Assembly: GCF_019145235.1 (NCBI RefSeq)
Contig: NZ_JAHSTV010000004.1
Coordinates: 248,001-312,000, forward strand
Direction: 5' to 3'
From: Pseudomonas farris
GTDB taxonomy: Bacteria; Pseudomonadota; Gammaproteobacteria; Pseudomonadales; Pseudomonadaceae
Length of the DNA stretch: 64,000 nucleotides
In this document: in pieces, positions 54,503-63,665 of the stretch
Layout: every line of letters starts with the position of its first letter
Numbering within the stretch: the stretch's first letter is position 1
Notes under the pieces: generated by a model
What the model saw: the letters and a program-made list of their open reading frames with translations, nothing else
Database searches by the model: none
What the model was told of the DNA's origin: nothing
Made by a program: the position numbers and the translations under genes

Positions 54503-55606
54503 TTATATCCTGACACTGGCAAAAGTTGATTCGTTGCGAGCTTGGCCGAGCGCCGACGACGGGTCGGACAACGGTGACAGCCCCAGCGCTTGTGGCAGCG
54601 GTATCATCGCCACTTGTTGCGTGGTGTTGGAACCCACGCGCTCGTCGCGTGGTGGAATGCCGTAGTACTCGCGGTAGCACTTGGAGAAGTGCGGTGTGGA
54701 CACGAAGCCACACACCGACGCCACTTCGATGATCGACATGGGTGTTTGCTTGAGCAGTTGTCGGGCGCGAATCAGGCGCAGTTTCAAGTAATAGCGGGAC
54801 GGTGAGCAGTGCAGGTATTTCTGAAACAACCGCTCCAGCTGACGCCGCGACACGGAGACAAAAACTGCCAGTTCGTCGAGGTCGATCGGTTCTTCAAGGT
54901 TGGCGTCCATCAGCGCCACGATTTCCTGCAACTTCGGCTGGTTGGTACCAAGCATGTGCTTGAGCGGAACACGCTGGTGATCCTGCTCATTACGGATGCG
55001 TTCGTAGACAAACATTTCCGAGATCGCCGCCGACAGTTCACGGCCGTGATCGCGGCTGATCAAGTGCAGCATCATGTCCAGCGGCGCGGTGCCACCGGAG
55101 CTGGTGAAACGGTTTCGATCCAGGGTGAACAGTCGCGTACTTATAACCACTCGCGGGAAGGCTTCCTGCATGGACGCCAGAAACTCCCAGTGAACACTGC
55201 AATCGTAACCATCCAGCAGACCAGCGCACGCCAAGGCCCAGCTGCCGGTGCATACCGCGCCCAGGCGCTTGGACTGACGCGCCTGACTCTGTAGCCACGA
55301 TACATGCGCGCGGGTTACGGAGCGTTGAATACCGACACCGCCGCAGACAAAGATGGTGTCCATGGCAGGCGCGTTCTGCATCGAGGTGTCAGGGGTGATC
55401 TGCAAGCCGTCGCTGGCCAGGACTTTGCTTCCGTCGGCAGTGAGGGTCGTCCAGCGATACAGCTCACGACCGGACAATTGGTTAGCCATGCGCAGAGGTT
55501 CCACCGCGGAAGCCAGAGAGATCAGTGTGAAATTGTCCAATAGCAAAAAGCCGATGGATTGAGGCGCACGGTTCTGGGGCTTCGTCCCGGAGTTGAATGT
55601 CGTCAT
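54503..55606 (-). CDS. GbdR/CdhR-like AraC regulator with GATase1-like N-domain (copy 1)
   Basis: 367 residues. The N-terminal DJ-1/PfpI-like domain (SIGFLLLDNFTLISLASAVE; CTGSWALACAGLLDG) and C-terminal AraC HTH (VSRRQLERLFQKYLHCSPSR; SIIEVASVCGFVSTPHFSKC) match the GbdR/CdhR/SouR group. These regulate glycine betaine, carnitine and sarcosine catabolism in Pseudomonas. No such catabolic genes are adjacent. A close paralogue lies directly upstream, and the GABA permease follows beyond that. The target compound is unknown. Confidence 0.9.
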   Translation of the reverse strand: MTTFNSGTKPQNRAPQSIGFLLLDNFTLISLASAVEPLRMANQLSGRELYRWTTLTADGSKVLASDGLQITPDTSMQNAPAMDTIFVCGGVGIQRSVTRAHVSWLQSQARQSKRLGAVCTGSWALACAGLLDGYDCSVHWEFLASMQEAFPRVVISTRLFTLDRNRFTSSGGTAPLDMMLHLISRDHGRELSAAISEMFVYERIRNEQDHQRVPLKHMLGTNQPKLQEIVALMDANLEEPIDLDELAVFVSVSRRQLERLFQKYLHCSPSRYYLKLRLIRARQLLKQTPMSIIEVASVCGFVSTPHFSKCYREYYGIPPRDERVGSNTTQQVAMIPLPQALGLSPLSDPSSALGQARNESTFASVRI

Positions 55607-56031
55607 CGCAGTAACTCCTCACACCAAGCAGGTATTGGCCTCAGGCACAGGCTCTTTTTATTGCCCGTCCAAATACGCCGGGCTATTTATAATTTTAGTG
55701 CAAAAATCACGCCGCAGTTGAATAGACTTCCAGTCAATTCAAAAAACGACATGACGATGCTTCTATCTGGAGGGTCGCAAGAACGAAGGTCAAAAGCGAA
55801 CGGGTCGATCTGGTAAGCCTGCTTATAATCTGCGAGCAATTTGGTAGCAGTTATGGGGAGGATGCCTGGAAACGACAACTTGCTTGTTACCGACAGGCAT
55901 AGGTCTTTTTTTTTTGAATAACGTAACGCCACTCACAACTAAACTTCATAACAACGAAAAACCGGGAAACAGAGAGGCTTCCGGGTTTTATCGCTGATCG
56001 TTTGGAGTGATGAATTGATCACCCGGATTAT
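55607..56031. other. spacer between the two GbdR-like genes
   Basis: It holds the promoter region of copy 1 (AT-rich 55680-55720) and the terminator of copy 2 at 55957-55990. No gene was seen. Confidence 0.5.
55957..55990 (-). terminator. intrinsic terminator after GbdR-like copy 2
   Basis: An 11-bp stem with one mismatch (AAAACCGGGAA / TTCCGGGTTTT) and a 12-nt loop region, followed on the minus strand by a T-run. It is 42 bp beyond the stop of copy 2, so the two regulator genes are probably separate transcripts. Confidence 0.75.
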
Positions 56032-57129
56032 TCAGGATTTCAAAATTTTGATACTGGCGAATGTTGACTCATCACGTGCCTGATCCAGCAAACTCATCGG
56101 CCTTGCCAAGGGCAACGCCTGTGCAATCGGTCTTGCTGTCACTTGCGGTTGCGTTAGCGTTTGCGCCGCCCAGCGCTCGTCGCTGGGTGGGATGCCGAAA
56201 TACTCGCGATAGCACTTTGAGAAATGGGGGGTGGACACAAAGCCACACACCACCGACAACTCTACAATCGAAATCGGCGTTTGCTTGAGCAACTGACGTG
56301 CGCGGATCAGACGCAGCTTGAGGTAGTAGCGCGATGGTGAGGAATGCAGGTATTTCTGGAATAACCGCTCCAGTTGTCGACGGGACAAACCAACATAATT
56401 CGCCAGCTCGTCGAGGTCGATCGGCTCTTCAAGATTGGCCTCCATCAACGCGACGATATCCTGCAACTTCGGTTGGTTGGTACCGAGCATGTGCTTGAGG
56501 GGCACTCGTTGATGATCCTGCTCGTTGCGGATTCGCTCGTAGACGAACATGTCGGAGATGGCCGCTGACAGTTCATGACCATGATCGCGACTGATTAGGT
56601 GCAGCATCATGTCCATTGGCGCGGTTCCACCCGAGCTGGTGAAGCGGTCTCGGTCAAGGGTGAATAAACTGGAGCTGAGGTTCACTCGCGGAAAAGCTTC
56701 CTGCATGGCTGCCAGAAATTCCCAGTGCACGCTGCAATCGAAGCCATCGAGCAAGCCTGCCTGAGCCAAGGCCCAACTACCTGTGCACACGCCCCCTATC
56801 CGCTTCGCGCGCCGTGCCTGGGCTCGCAACCAGGTAATGTGCTCACGGGTCACCGCGCTTTGAATGCCAATGCCACCGCAGACGATCACGGTATCAAGTA
56901 TCGGTGCGTTATTGATCGACGAATCCGGAGTGATCGGCATGCCATCGCTTGCCCACACCCGCTCACCCTCCAAGCTGAAGGTGTGCCAACGGTACAGCTC
57001 TTGACCGGTCAGTTGATTGGCCATTCGCAGTGGCTCTATGGCAGACGCCAAAGAGATCAGAGTGAATTGATCCAGCAGCAAAAAACCAATGGTTTGAGGA
57101 GGAACGGCCTTGGAGGTGTCGTATGCCAT
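56032..57129 (-). CDS. GbdR/CdhR-like AraC regulator with GATase1-like N-domain (copy 2)
   Basis: 365 residues from ATG 57129; the frame stays open further upstream but homology to copy 1 begins near here. It has the same architecture as copy 1, with long identical blocks such as NEQDHQRVPLKHMLGTNQPK. It differs mainly at the N-terminus and the C-terminal tail. It sits between copy 1 and the GABA permease, whose stop is about 114 bp upstream on the same strand, so it may regulate the permease or be co-transcribed with it. Confidence 0.9.
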   Translation of the reverse strand: MAYDTSKAVPPQTIGFLLLDQFTLISLASAIEPLRMANQLTGQELYRWHTFSLEGERVWASDGMPITPDSSINNAPILDTVIVCGGIGIQSAVTREHITWLRAQARRAKRIGGVCTGSWALAQAGLLDGFDCSVHWEFLAAMQEAFPRVNLSSSLFTLDRDRFTSSGGTAPMDMMLHLISRDHGHELSAAISDMFVYERIRNEQDHQRVPLKHMLGTNQPKLQDIVALMEANLEEPIDLDELANYVGLSRRQLERLFQKYLHSSPSRYYLKLRLIRARQLLKQTPISIVELSVVCGFVSTPHFSKCYREYFGIPPSDERWAAQTLTQPQVTARPIAQALPLARPMSLLDQARDESTFASIKILKS

Positions 57130-57242
57130 CGAAGTTTTTTCTCGCAGTGAGCGGTAATGGCCCGTGGCGCTGGCGGCGTTAACCGCCCCGCCACTGCTGG
57201 CGCACTGAAAAGATCGCAAGCAGGTTTACGCTGATATGGCTG

Positions 57243-58649
57243 CTATGCACTTTCCGCCGACACCGCACTCTGCGGCTGCCCATGCTGACGCGCGGTCACA
57301 AGGCCGATAAAGGAAATCACCAACGCCAGGCCGATGGTCGAAGAAACCTCCATACGGTGCTCGGGCGTCACCATCATCACCGCCAACGCTGCGCAGATGA
57401 AGGCGATGACCAACCAGGTGAGCCAGGGGAACAACCACATCTTAAAGCTCAGCTCGACGTTCTGCCGACGCAGAATCTTGCGCATGCGCAGTTGCGACAC
57501 TGCGATAACCAGGTACACCAGCAAGGCAATGGCGCCGGAGCTGGCGAGCAGAAACTGGAACAGTCCGGCGGGCATGAAGTAGCTGAACAAGGTCACACCG
57601 GCACCCAGTACGGTGCTGGCGATCACCGCAGCCCTCGGCACGCCCGCCGACGACGTCACCTTCAGCGGCTTCGGTGCATCACCGCGCTTGCCCAGCGAAA
57701 ACAACATGCGCGAGGCAATATAGATCGACGAGTTCATGCAGCTGGCCACGGCAATCAACACCACCACATCTACCATGAGCTTGGCGTGGGGAATGTTCAT
57801 CAGTTCCAGCGCTCGCTGGTAAGAACCCACCGACGCCAGCAACGGATCATTCCAGGGCACCACGGAAATGACCACGAAAATGGACAGCAAGTAGAACACC
57901 CCGATGCGCCAGATCACCGAGCGTGTGGCTTTGGCAATGTTCTGCGCAGGGTTGCTGGATTCGGCCGCAGCGATGGTCACCGCTTCCGTACCGATGAAGC
58001 TGAACATGATGGTGATGAATGCCCCTACAACCGCTGACAAGCCGTTGGGCGCAAAACCGCCATGTTCCTCCATGAGTCGACTCAATCCGCTGGCTTCGCG
58101 CTCTGGAATCCACCCCATCAACACCGCAAAACCCAGGCCGATGAATCCAATGATCGCCACGACTTTGGCCAGCGCAAACCAGAATTCGAACTCACCGTAT
58201 TTGGACACACTGAACAGGTTGGTCACAACCAACAGAATGATCGACAGCAAGGCAAACAACCAGGTATCGATCTGCGGGAACCATTGATTCAATACATGCC
58301 CGGCCGCGAGCGCCTCGATGGGTATCACCAACACCCAGAACCACCAATACAGCCAGCCGATGGTAAAGCCTGCCCAACGCCCGATTGCCTGGTCGGCGTA
58401 GGTAGAGAAAGATCCGGTGTCCGGGTTGGCAACAGCCATTTCACCCAGCATGCGCATGACCAGAACGACCAACAGGCCGGAAAACAGATAAGCCAGTAAT
58501 ACCGCCGGACCCGCCGCTGCGATGGCATGTCCCGAGCCGACAAACAAACCTGCGCCGATAATCCCCGCGATAGAAAGCATTGTGACGTGACGCGGCTTGA
58601 AACCCTGCGCCAACTGACCGTTCGAATCTTTGGAATTCAGGCTATTCAT
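57243..58649 (-). CDS. gabP: GABA permease (APC-family amino acid transporter)
   Basis: 468 residues, 12 predicted helices. Blocks such as RHVTMLSIAGIIGAGLFVGS, AIGRWAGFTIGWLYWWFWV, TIAAAESSNPAQNI and SGAIALLVYLVIAVSQLRM match GabP of E. coli closely. It imports 4-aminobutyrate or related amino acids with protons. It lies upstream of two GbdR-like regulators on the same strand. No gabT/gabD genes are present in the window. Confidence 0.9.
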   Translation of the reverse strand: MNSLNSKDSNGQLAQGFKPRHVTMLSIAGIIGAGLFVGSGHAIAAAGPAVLLAYLFSGLLVVLVMRMLGEMAVANPDTGSFSTYADQAIGRWAGFTIGWLYWWFWVLVIPIEALAAGHVLNQWFPQIDTWLFALLSIILLVVTNLFSVSKYGEFEFWFALAKVVAIIGFIGLGFAVLMGWIPEREASGLSRLMEEHGGFAPNGLSAVVGAFITIMFSFIGTEAVTIAAAESSNPAQNIAKATRSVIWRIGVFYLLSIFVVISVVPWNDPLLASVGSYQRALELMNIPHAKLMVDVVVLIAVASCMNSSIYIASRMLFSLGKRGDAPKPLKVTSSAGVPRAAVIASTVLGAGVTLFSYFMPAGLFQFLLASSGAIALLVYLVIAVSQLRMRKILRRQNVELSFKMWLFPWLTWLVIAFICAALAVMMVTPEHRMEVSSTIGLALVISFIGLVTARQHGQPQSAVSAESA

Positions 58650-59229
58650 TGTTTTTTTTGTTCTCTGGTGATCGACGTTAGGGCGTACTGACTGAGGGTC
58701 AGGCGATCATCATTTCTCCCTGTTGCCGCGTCGAACGCGGCACACCTCAAACGCTCCTGGGTTTCTAAATCAGGCATCACAGCTGCACACGGCCATGAAG
58801 TGACGCGTCACCTTACGCGTCTTGTCTTGAAAGCCAGTAGCCCGAATGCGCCACTGACGAGTCTGATTTCGACACGCATTGCGCGTATCGCGTGTGGTGC
58901 ATTAACCGAAAAAAAAGAGACCGAAGTCTCTTTTCTTGTTTTTAGCTGACCATTACCACCCACTGCCAGCCGCGCAGAAGCCCAGGATCAGGATCAGGAC
59001 GATTTTTGTCCTACCTAACTTTGTTACCTGGGCAGAGCGAGCGTTATGCCAGCGTATATCTCAAGCCTGAGCAAAGAATCCGGTATTCTCAGCGATCAAA
59101 GCGGCTGGCTTCACCTTTCGCGGGCCACTCACTATCAGTATCTTGTTCGATATCTTCAGGTGCAGATGCTTGATCCAAGCTGGTTTCCCATTCGGTAGGG
59201 ACCGGCTCGGGGGAGGCTTCTGGCAACCG
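58650..59229. other. intergenic region upstream of gabP
   Basis: No gene was seen. It contains the gabP promoter region and a strong terminator hairpin at 58911-58943. Confidence 0.5.
58911..58943 (-). terminator. intrinsic terminator upstream of gabP
   Basis: A stem AAAAGAGAC / GTCTCTTTT with a CGAA loop. On the minus strand it is followed by eight T, so it would stop transcripts coming from the dehydrogenase operon at 59433-61581. The plus strand also has a weaker T-rich tail. Confidence 0.75.
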
Positions 59230-59388
59230 CGGCTGGAGAATCGCGATGCGGCTTCAATCGCTTTCACGGTGGGTTATGAAAGCGCATCGCAATTCAGCCG
59301 TGAATATGCATGCCTGTTCGGGATGCTTCCGGCGCGCGATGCTGCCCGGTTCAGAACGCCCATTGTTTCTGGAGCGGCGTCGCCTTGA
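59230..59388 (+). pseudogene. C-terminal relic of an AraC-family regulator
   Basis: It reads AFTVGYESASQFSREYACLF then GMLPARDAARF. This is the second HTH of an AraC protein and is strikingly like the end of the intact gene at 61711-62640 (FEVGYESATQFSRDYARIFG, LSPARDAAR). The first HTH and sensor domain are missing, so it is non-functional. It marks an earlier duplicate of the regulator on the other side of the operon. Confidence 0.7.
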
Positions 59389-59432
59389 ACGCAACGGCAT
59401 TCCATGAGCGCGAAACCGATCATTGTCGCGCC

Positions 59433-60410
59433 CTAATCATCTGTGATTGTCGTCCCTGCAATCGTTCGCGCGAATCCGACGCCAAACACCCGCGCAGGCG
59501 TTTCAAAGCCTGGTTGCCGATCACCGTTCAGCACCCGGCGCGCAGCCTCCACTGCCGCCAACGGTGTGTAGGTGTAGCCGTTGACGGTCTCGATCACTGA
59601 ACGCGCACGTGTGCCATCAGCGCCAATGACCTCAGCCACAGCACGGGCGCTATGAGCCTCTCGCTGTTCAGCACTTGGGCCGTCGGAAAGTTGTAACAGG
59701 CCGCCTTCAGGAAAGGCGTCGCCGGTGATGTTCACGAACATGGCGATATTGGGAATGCCGGTGGAGTGCCAGCCAGTGACCAGGTCACCGAAGGACAGCG
59801 GCGCGCACAGTGCCGGGCCGTCGCCAAAATCGAAGTGCCGGGGCTGCGCATCAGGTGTTGCAACCAGTTGCCCATCAACCCGCGCCAAGAGGCCCGCGCC
59901 AATGATCTCGCTGACACTTAAGGCCGATCCCCGCGACATGGCGCCAGCGACTTGTAGCGCAACGCTCAGCGACTTCGGCTCGCGCACACGGCGAGCAACA
60001 TGCATCGCCAGGCAGTCTGTCGGCACCACGTCCCAGCCGACCCCAGGTAGCAACATGACACCTGCCTCGGCCGCCTGAGCGCCAAGCCGCTCCGCCAGCC
60101 GATAGACATTGATCTCGGCCGTGATGTCCAGATAGTCGACCTCGGCCTTGATACAGGCCTGCATCAAGGCGTCCGCCGTTTGAGCAAAAGGTCCTGCGAA
60201 ATTCAGCAATACGCCGATGCCGTCCAGGGATTCGGCGGCTTGGGCATCAGGGGTGAACACTCGATAAGGCACACCCAGTTGCGCAGCGAGAGACGCCAGC
60301 CTTGCGCCATTGCGGCCAGCGATCACAACGTCCAGCCCCTGCGCTTTGGCATGCTCGGCAGCCATGCGGCCGGTATAGCCCGTCGCCCCATAGATCATTA
60401 ATTTTTTCAT
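59433..60410 (-). CDS. Saccharopine dehydrogenase-like NAD(P)-binding oxidoreductase
   Basis: 325 residues with an N-terminal Rossmann motif MIYGATGYTGRMAAEHAK and the family blocks VLLNFAGPF, VDYLDITAE and LLPGVGWDVVPTDCLA. Proteins of this class (trans-acting enoyl reductase/saccharopine dehydrogenase-like) have few known substrates. It overlaps the VOC gene by ATGA. It belongs to a three-gene operon (SDR, VOC, this gene) that probably handles a reactive or foreign compound. Confidence 0.85.
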   Translation of the reverse strand: MKKLMIYGATGYTGRMAAEHAKAQGLDVVIAGRNGARLASLAAQLGVPYRVFTPDAQAAESLDGIGVLLNFAGPFAQTADALMQACIKAEVDYLDITAEINVYRLAERLGAQAAEAGVMLLPGVGWDVVPTDCLAMHVARRVREPKSLSVALQVAGAMSRGSALSVSEIIGAGLLARVDGQLVATPDAQPRHFDFGDGPALCAPLSFGDLVTGWHSTGIPNIAMFVNITGDAFPEGGLLQLSDGPSAEQREAHSARAVAEVIGADGTRARSVIETVNGYTYTPLAAVEAARRVLNGDRQPGFETPARVFGVGFARTIAGTTITDD

Positions 60411-60808
60411 TGGGCGTGCTGCCAGTTTTTGTAGACGAATTCGAGGCTGTAACCGTCCGGGTCAAGGACATTGGCGGCGTAGTAATGGGGGTCGTAATGC
60501 AGGCGTGCGCCAGGCGCACCGTTGTCGATAGCGCCATTGTCCATTGCTGCCGCGTAAGCTGCGTCGACCTCGGCCTTGCTGTTCGCCACGAAGCCAACGT
60601 GAACCGCCCGTCCCTCCACAACACCCTCGCGCAACCAGAAAAACACCCGGCCATTGGCACCGAAGCCCTTGAGATCCGGGTGGCCTGGCGGACCGTCCTT
60701 GCCGTCGTAATCAAGCCTGCCGGTAATGCCAAGCGGGGTCAGTGTCGCGGTGTAGAAACGGATGGAACGATCAACGTCGCTTACCGAGATAAAAATATGA
60801 TCAAGCAT
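60407..60808 (-). CDS. VOC-family (glyoxalase/bleomycin-resistance fold) protein
   Basis: 133 residues, two paired beta-alpha-beta-beta-beta modules (MLDHIFISVSDVDRSIRFYT at the start; DPDGYSLEFVYKNW at the end, with metal-ligand-type His4 and Glu). It may act as a glyoxalase, dioxygenase or binding protein; the substrate is unknown. It is the middle gene of the SDR-VOC-dehydrogenase operon. Confidence 0.85.
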   Translation of the reverse strand: MLDHIFISVSDVDRSIRFYTATLTPLGITGRLDYDGKDGPPGHPDLKGFGANGRVFFWLREGVVEGRAVHVGFVANSKAEVDAAYAAAMDNGAIDNGAPGARLHYDPHYYAANVLDPDGYSLEFVYKNWQHAQ

Positions 60809-60837
60809 TGCGGTTGCCTCACTATTCAGGTGCCGAT

Positions 60838-61581
60838 TTAGATGGAGTACCCGCCCGCGACTTCGATCGTCTGAGCATTGATCCAGCGTCCTTCTTCGGA
60901 CAGCAGCAGGGTGATAACGCGAGCGACATCCTCCGGCTCGCCCACCCGACCAAGGGCGGTTCGCGACACGAGTAGAGCCTCGAATTCGTCATTCAAACCG
61001 CCACCCAGTTCGGTGCGAATCGCCCCCGGTGAGACGGCATTGACCCGGATACGCCGAGGGCCGAACTCCTTGGCCATGTAACGGGTCAGCACGTCGAGTC
61101 CGCCCTTGAAAGCCGCATAAGGCGCAACACCCGCAGTGGCCACGCGGGTCGTGGCGCTGGTCAGGTTGACGATGCTGGCGCCCTCTCCCATCAGTGGCAG
61201 CAACGCTTGAGTCAGGAAAAACGGCCCTTTGAGGTGTACGTTCAGCAAGTCGTCAAACTGCGCCTCGGTGACCAATTCCAGGGGATTGAACAAACCATGG
61301 CCCGCGTTGTTCACCAGCCCGCCGAGGGTTGCCACACCCCAGGTTTCCTGCAACGTCAGTTGCACCGCTTCTCGGAAGCTGTCGAACCGCTTCACATCAG
61401 CGACATCCAGCTCAAGCGCCACTGCCTTGCCGCCCGATGCCTGGATACGCTGGACGACAGCGTTTGCTGAATCAATATTGCTCTTGTAGGTCAGGATGAC
61501 CCCCATACCGCGCCGAGCGCAGTGTTCGGCGGTACTGGCGCCGATGCCTCGGCTGCCTCCGGTAATGACGATAACGCTCAT
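60838..61581 (-). CDS. Short-chain dehydrogenase/reductase
   Basis: 247 residues from ATG 61581 (CTGGAG upstream); an in-frame GTG at 61599 is less likely. It has the cofactor motif TGGSRGIG (7-14), NNAGHG, the catalytic Ser in NLTSATT, YAAFK (YxxxK) and the PGAIRTEL loop. This is a classical NAD(P)-dependent SDR of unknown substrate and the first gene of the operon. It is divergent from an AraC regulator 129 bp away. Confidence 0.92.
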   Translation of the reverse strand: MSVIVITGGSRGIGASTAEHCARRGMGVILTYKSNIDSANAVVQRIQASGGKAVALELDVADVKRFDSFREAVQLTLQETWGVATLGGLVNNAGHGLFNPLELVTEAQFDDLLNVHLKGPFFLTQALLPLMGEGASIVNLTSATTRVATAGVAPYAAFKGGLDVLTRYMAKEFGPRRIRVNAVSPGAIRTELGGGLNDEFEALLVSRTALGRVGEPEDVARVITLLLSEEGRWINAQTIEVAGGYSI

Positions 61582-61710
61582 TCGCTGCTCCAGGATCACT
61601 GAGATGAGTCACCACAGTAACCATCGCCGTTGCCACGAGCGCAGCCGTTCCTACTTCAATCCTGCCTGTTTCTGCTTTTTGCTTGCCTGGGCGTATCAGC
61701 CTGAGTTCAG

Positions 61711-62640
61711 ATGTTCCCCATGACAAACCAACTGAATGAACTTCGCGCGCTGGCTGCCCGGGCCGAAAACCGCCGCACGGAGACGGGCATCCCCCGCGTC
61801 GCCATGGTCCAGGGCGAAATCCCTGAGCACCTGCTGGCCGCGGTTTACGAGCCGATGATCAACCTGATCCTGCAAGGCAGTAAATCAATGACCATCGGAG
61901 ACCGTACGCTTCGCTATGACCTGGCGACCTATTTCGTCATGTCCATCGAGTTGCCTGCGGTCGGTCAAGTACACCCTGCTGCTTCCGGTGAGCCTTATCT
62001 GGCAGTCAGCCTGACACTCGAGCCGACGATCCTGGCGACTCTGCTGGCCGACCTGCCAAAGCCCACCGGGCATTACGACAAGGAAGCAGGCTTTTCGGTA
62101 GCCGCTGTCACGCCCGACCTGATGGACGCTTGGGTGCGGTTGCTGCGTTTGATGGGCCGACCGGAGGAAATTGCGGCCCTGGCACCTGTCTACGAACGGG
62201 AGATTCTGTACCGTGTTTTGCAAGGGCCTCACGGCTGGATGCTGCGTGATATTGCGGCACCCGATAGCGCCATGGCTCGGGTCAGCCTGGCTATCCAGTA
62301 CATTCGTCGAGACTTCGCCAAGCCCATCCGTGTGGAGACACTGGCGCAACAAGCGGCGATGAGCGTATCGGCCTTTCACCGGCACTTCAAAGCCGTCACG
62401 GCGCTGAGCCCGTTGCAGTATCAAAAAAGGGTTCGCTTGCTTCAGGCGCGGACGCTGCTGGTGGCCAACGCCAAAAGTGTCACGAGTGCAGCGTTCGAGG
62501 TCGGCTATGAAAGCGCTACGCAATTTAGCCGCGATTACGCACGGATCTTTGGCTTATCACCAGCACGAGATGCAGCAAGGATTCTTGGGGAAACCCGAGG
62601 CGTGACAAGACAGGAAAAAATGGCTTTTAACCGGGAATGA
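61711..62640 (+). CDS. AraC-family regulator (AraC_N-type)
   Basis: 309 residues. The N-terminal AraC_N-type sensor domain (ENRRTETGIPRVAMVQGEIP, EPMINLILQGSKSM) precedes a C-terminal double HTH (AAMSVSAFHRHFKAVTALSP; AAFEVGYESATQFSRDYARI). It starts at ATG 61711, with ATG 61720 as an alternative. It is divergent from the SDR-VOC-dehydrogenase operon, which it probably activates. A relic of a similar regulator lies at 59230-59388, beyond the operon's other end. Confidence 0.92.
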   Translation: MFPMTNQLNELRALAARAENRRTETGIPRVAMVQGEIPEHLLAAVYEPMINLILQGSKSMTIGDRTLRYDLATYFVMSIELPAVGQVHPAASGEPYLAVSLTLEPTILATLLADLPKPTGHYDKEAGFSVAAVTPDLMDAWVRLLRLMGRPEEIAALAPVYEREILYRVLQGPHGWMLRDIAAPDSAMARVSLAIQYIRRDFAKPIRVETLAQQAAMSVSAFHRHFKAVTALSPLQYQKRVRLLQARTLLVANAKSVTSAAFEVGYESATQFSRDYARIFGLSPARDAARILGETRGVTRQEKMAFNRE

Positions 62641-62721
62641 GTTGTCCCTTGATGAGAGACAGCAATCAGCCAGCAGCTGTCAGTCGACTGTCTTGATTGA
62701 GGTGGTTAAGCAGGCGTGTTT

Positions 62722-62925
62722 TCAGGTGCAGGGCTTGGCGCACGACAGAATTATCCCCATGGAGCTGGTCATATCGGGCAAGGTGTTGTAACGCGAGACC
62801 TTACCCGCATCACCCGTCGCCTCCAGTGATTTGTTCAGTTGGTCCTTCGCTTTGCCCAACTCATCCAGCATTTCCGGAAGCGTTTGCGTCGTTTCACTTG
62901 CTGCCTGCTGTGCACCTTGTGCCAC
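62722..62925 (-). CDS. unrecognised 67-residue protein
   Basis: It starts at GTG 62925 with a strong GAGGGAG six bases upstream. The protein is mostly helical and polar (TLPEMLDELGKAKDQLNKSL) with a C-terminal SMGIILSCAKPCT. It lies 13 bp after the membrane protein gene in the same direction, so it is probably in one operon with it. I do not recognise the family. The small, coiled, Gln/Ala-rich form could suit a secreted or structural small protein, but this is a guess. Confidence 0.6.
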   Translation of the reverse strand: MAQGAQQAASETTQTLPEMLDELGKAKDQLNKSLEATGDAGKVSRYNTLPDMTSSMGIILSCAKPCT

Positions 62926-62938
62926 TTCAAACTCCCTC

Positions 62939-63619
62939 TTACTTAATGATCGCGTACACGCCCGGACGGGATAACAAATACAACCAGGCCGCAGACCTTT
63001 TGCCTTGAGCGGCCCTGACCAGCAGCGCCATATGCGCCAGATAACCTCTGGCCATCGATGGGTGCGCTGCAAAATAACGATGACACTCAGGGGTTCTTAA
63101 CGAGAAAACCAGCCCGCCTGATGCTTCAATCTTTTCCAATCGCTGTTCGGCAAAACGCTTTGCATCCGCCATCGGCAACGTAGAGAGATACTCGTTATCC
63201 TTGATAACCACGGATGTTTCATATTTCGCTGGGCACGGCTGCGCTTGCAGAACGTTGTAACGTGCATACTGCTCAACGGTATTCCTCGCGGCCCGCACAT
63301 CCGCGGTATTGATCATCAGAAAATTAGCGACGGTCAAACTGGTGGTCACGCACGCGTCGTTCATGTCCTGGCAAAGGTTCAACGCTCGGATGCGGTCGTA
63401 CATCTGTTCATCTGGCGACAGGTGCAGCGACTTTATGTAAAGCGCATCGCTTTCAGGTAAGAAGGTTTCAGAAGCGCTCAGGTTTTCTGCACCGCCGACA
63501 AGTTCTACAACCCAGCGCACTTTCTGCGACTCGAAAAACAGCCAGAGGCCATAACCCGCCAGCACGGCCGCTAGCATGCAGAACGTCATGAGCAAGTATA
63601 TTTTTTTCGTCCTGTGCAC
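62939..63619 (-). CDS. unrecognised membrane-anchored protein
   Basis: 226 residues from GTG 63619 (GGAG six bases upstream). One N-terminal membrane helix (YLLMTFCMLAAVLAGYGLWL) is followed by a probably periplasmic domain with several Cys (CQDMNDAC, CPAKYE, TPECHRYF). No family is recognised. It is flanked closely on both sides by unrecognised genes in the same direction, so the three form one unit, possibly a secreted-effector or immunity set. That possibility is speculative. Confidence 0.65.
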   Translation of the reverse strand: MHRTKKIYLLMTFCMLAAVLAGYGLWLFFESQKVRWVVELVGGAENLSASETFLPESDALYIKSLHLSPDEQMYDRIRALNLCQDMNDACVTTSLTVANFLMINTADVRAARNTVEQYARYNVLQAQPCPAKYETSVVIKDNEYLSTLPMADAKRFAEQRLEKIEASGGLVFSLRTPECHRYFAAHPSMARGYLAHMALLVRAAQGKRSAAWLYLLSRPGVYAIIK

Positions 63620-63665
63620 ATCACACTCCAGCGAATAGAAAGTTCAACCACTGAATGCCTACCGT

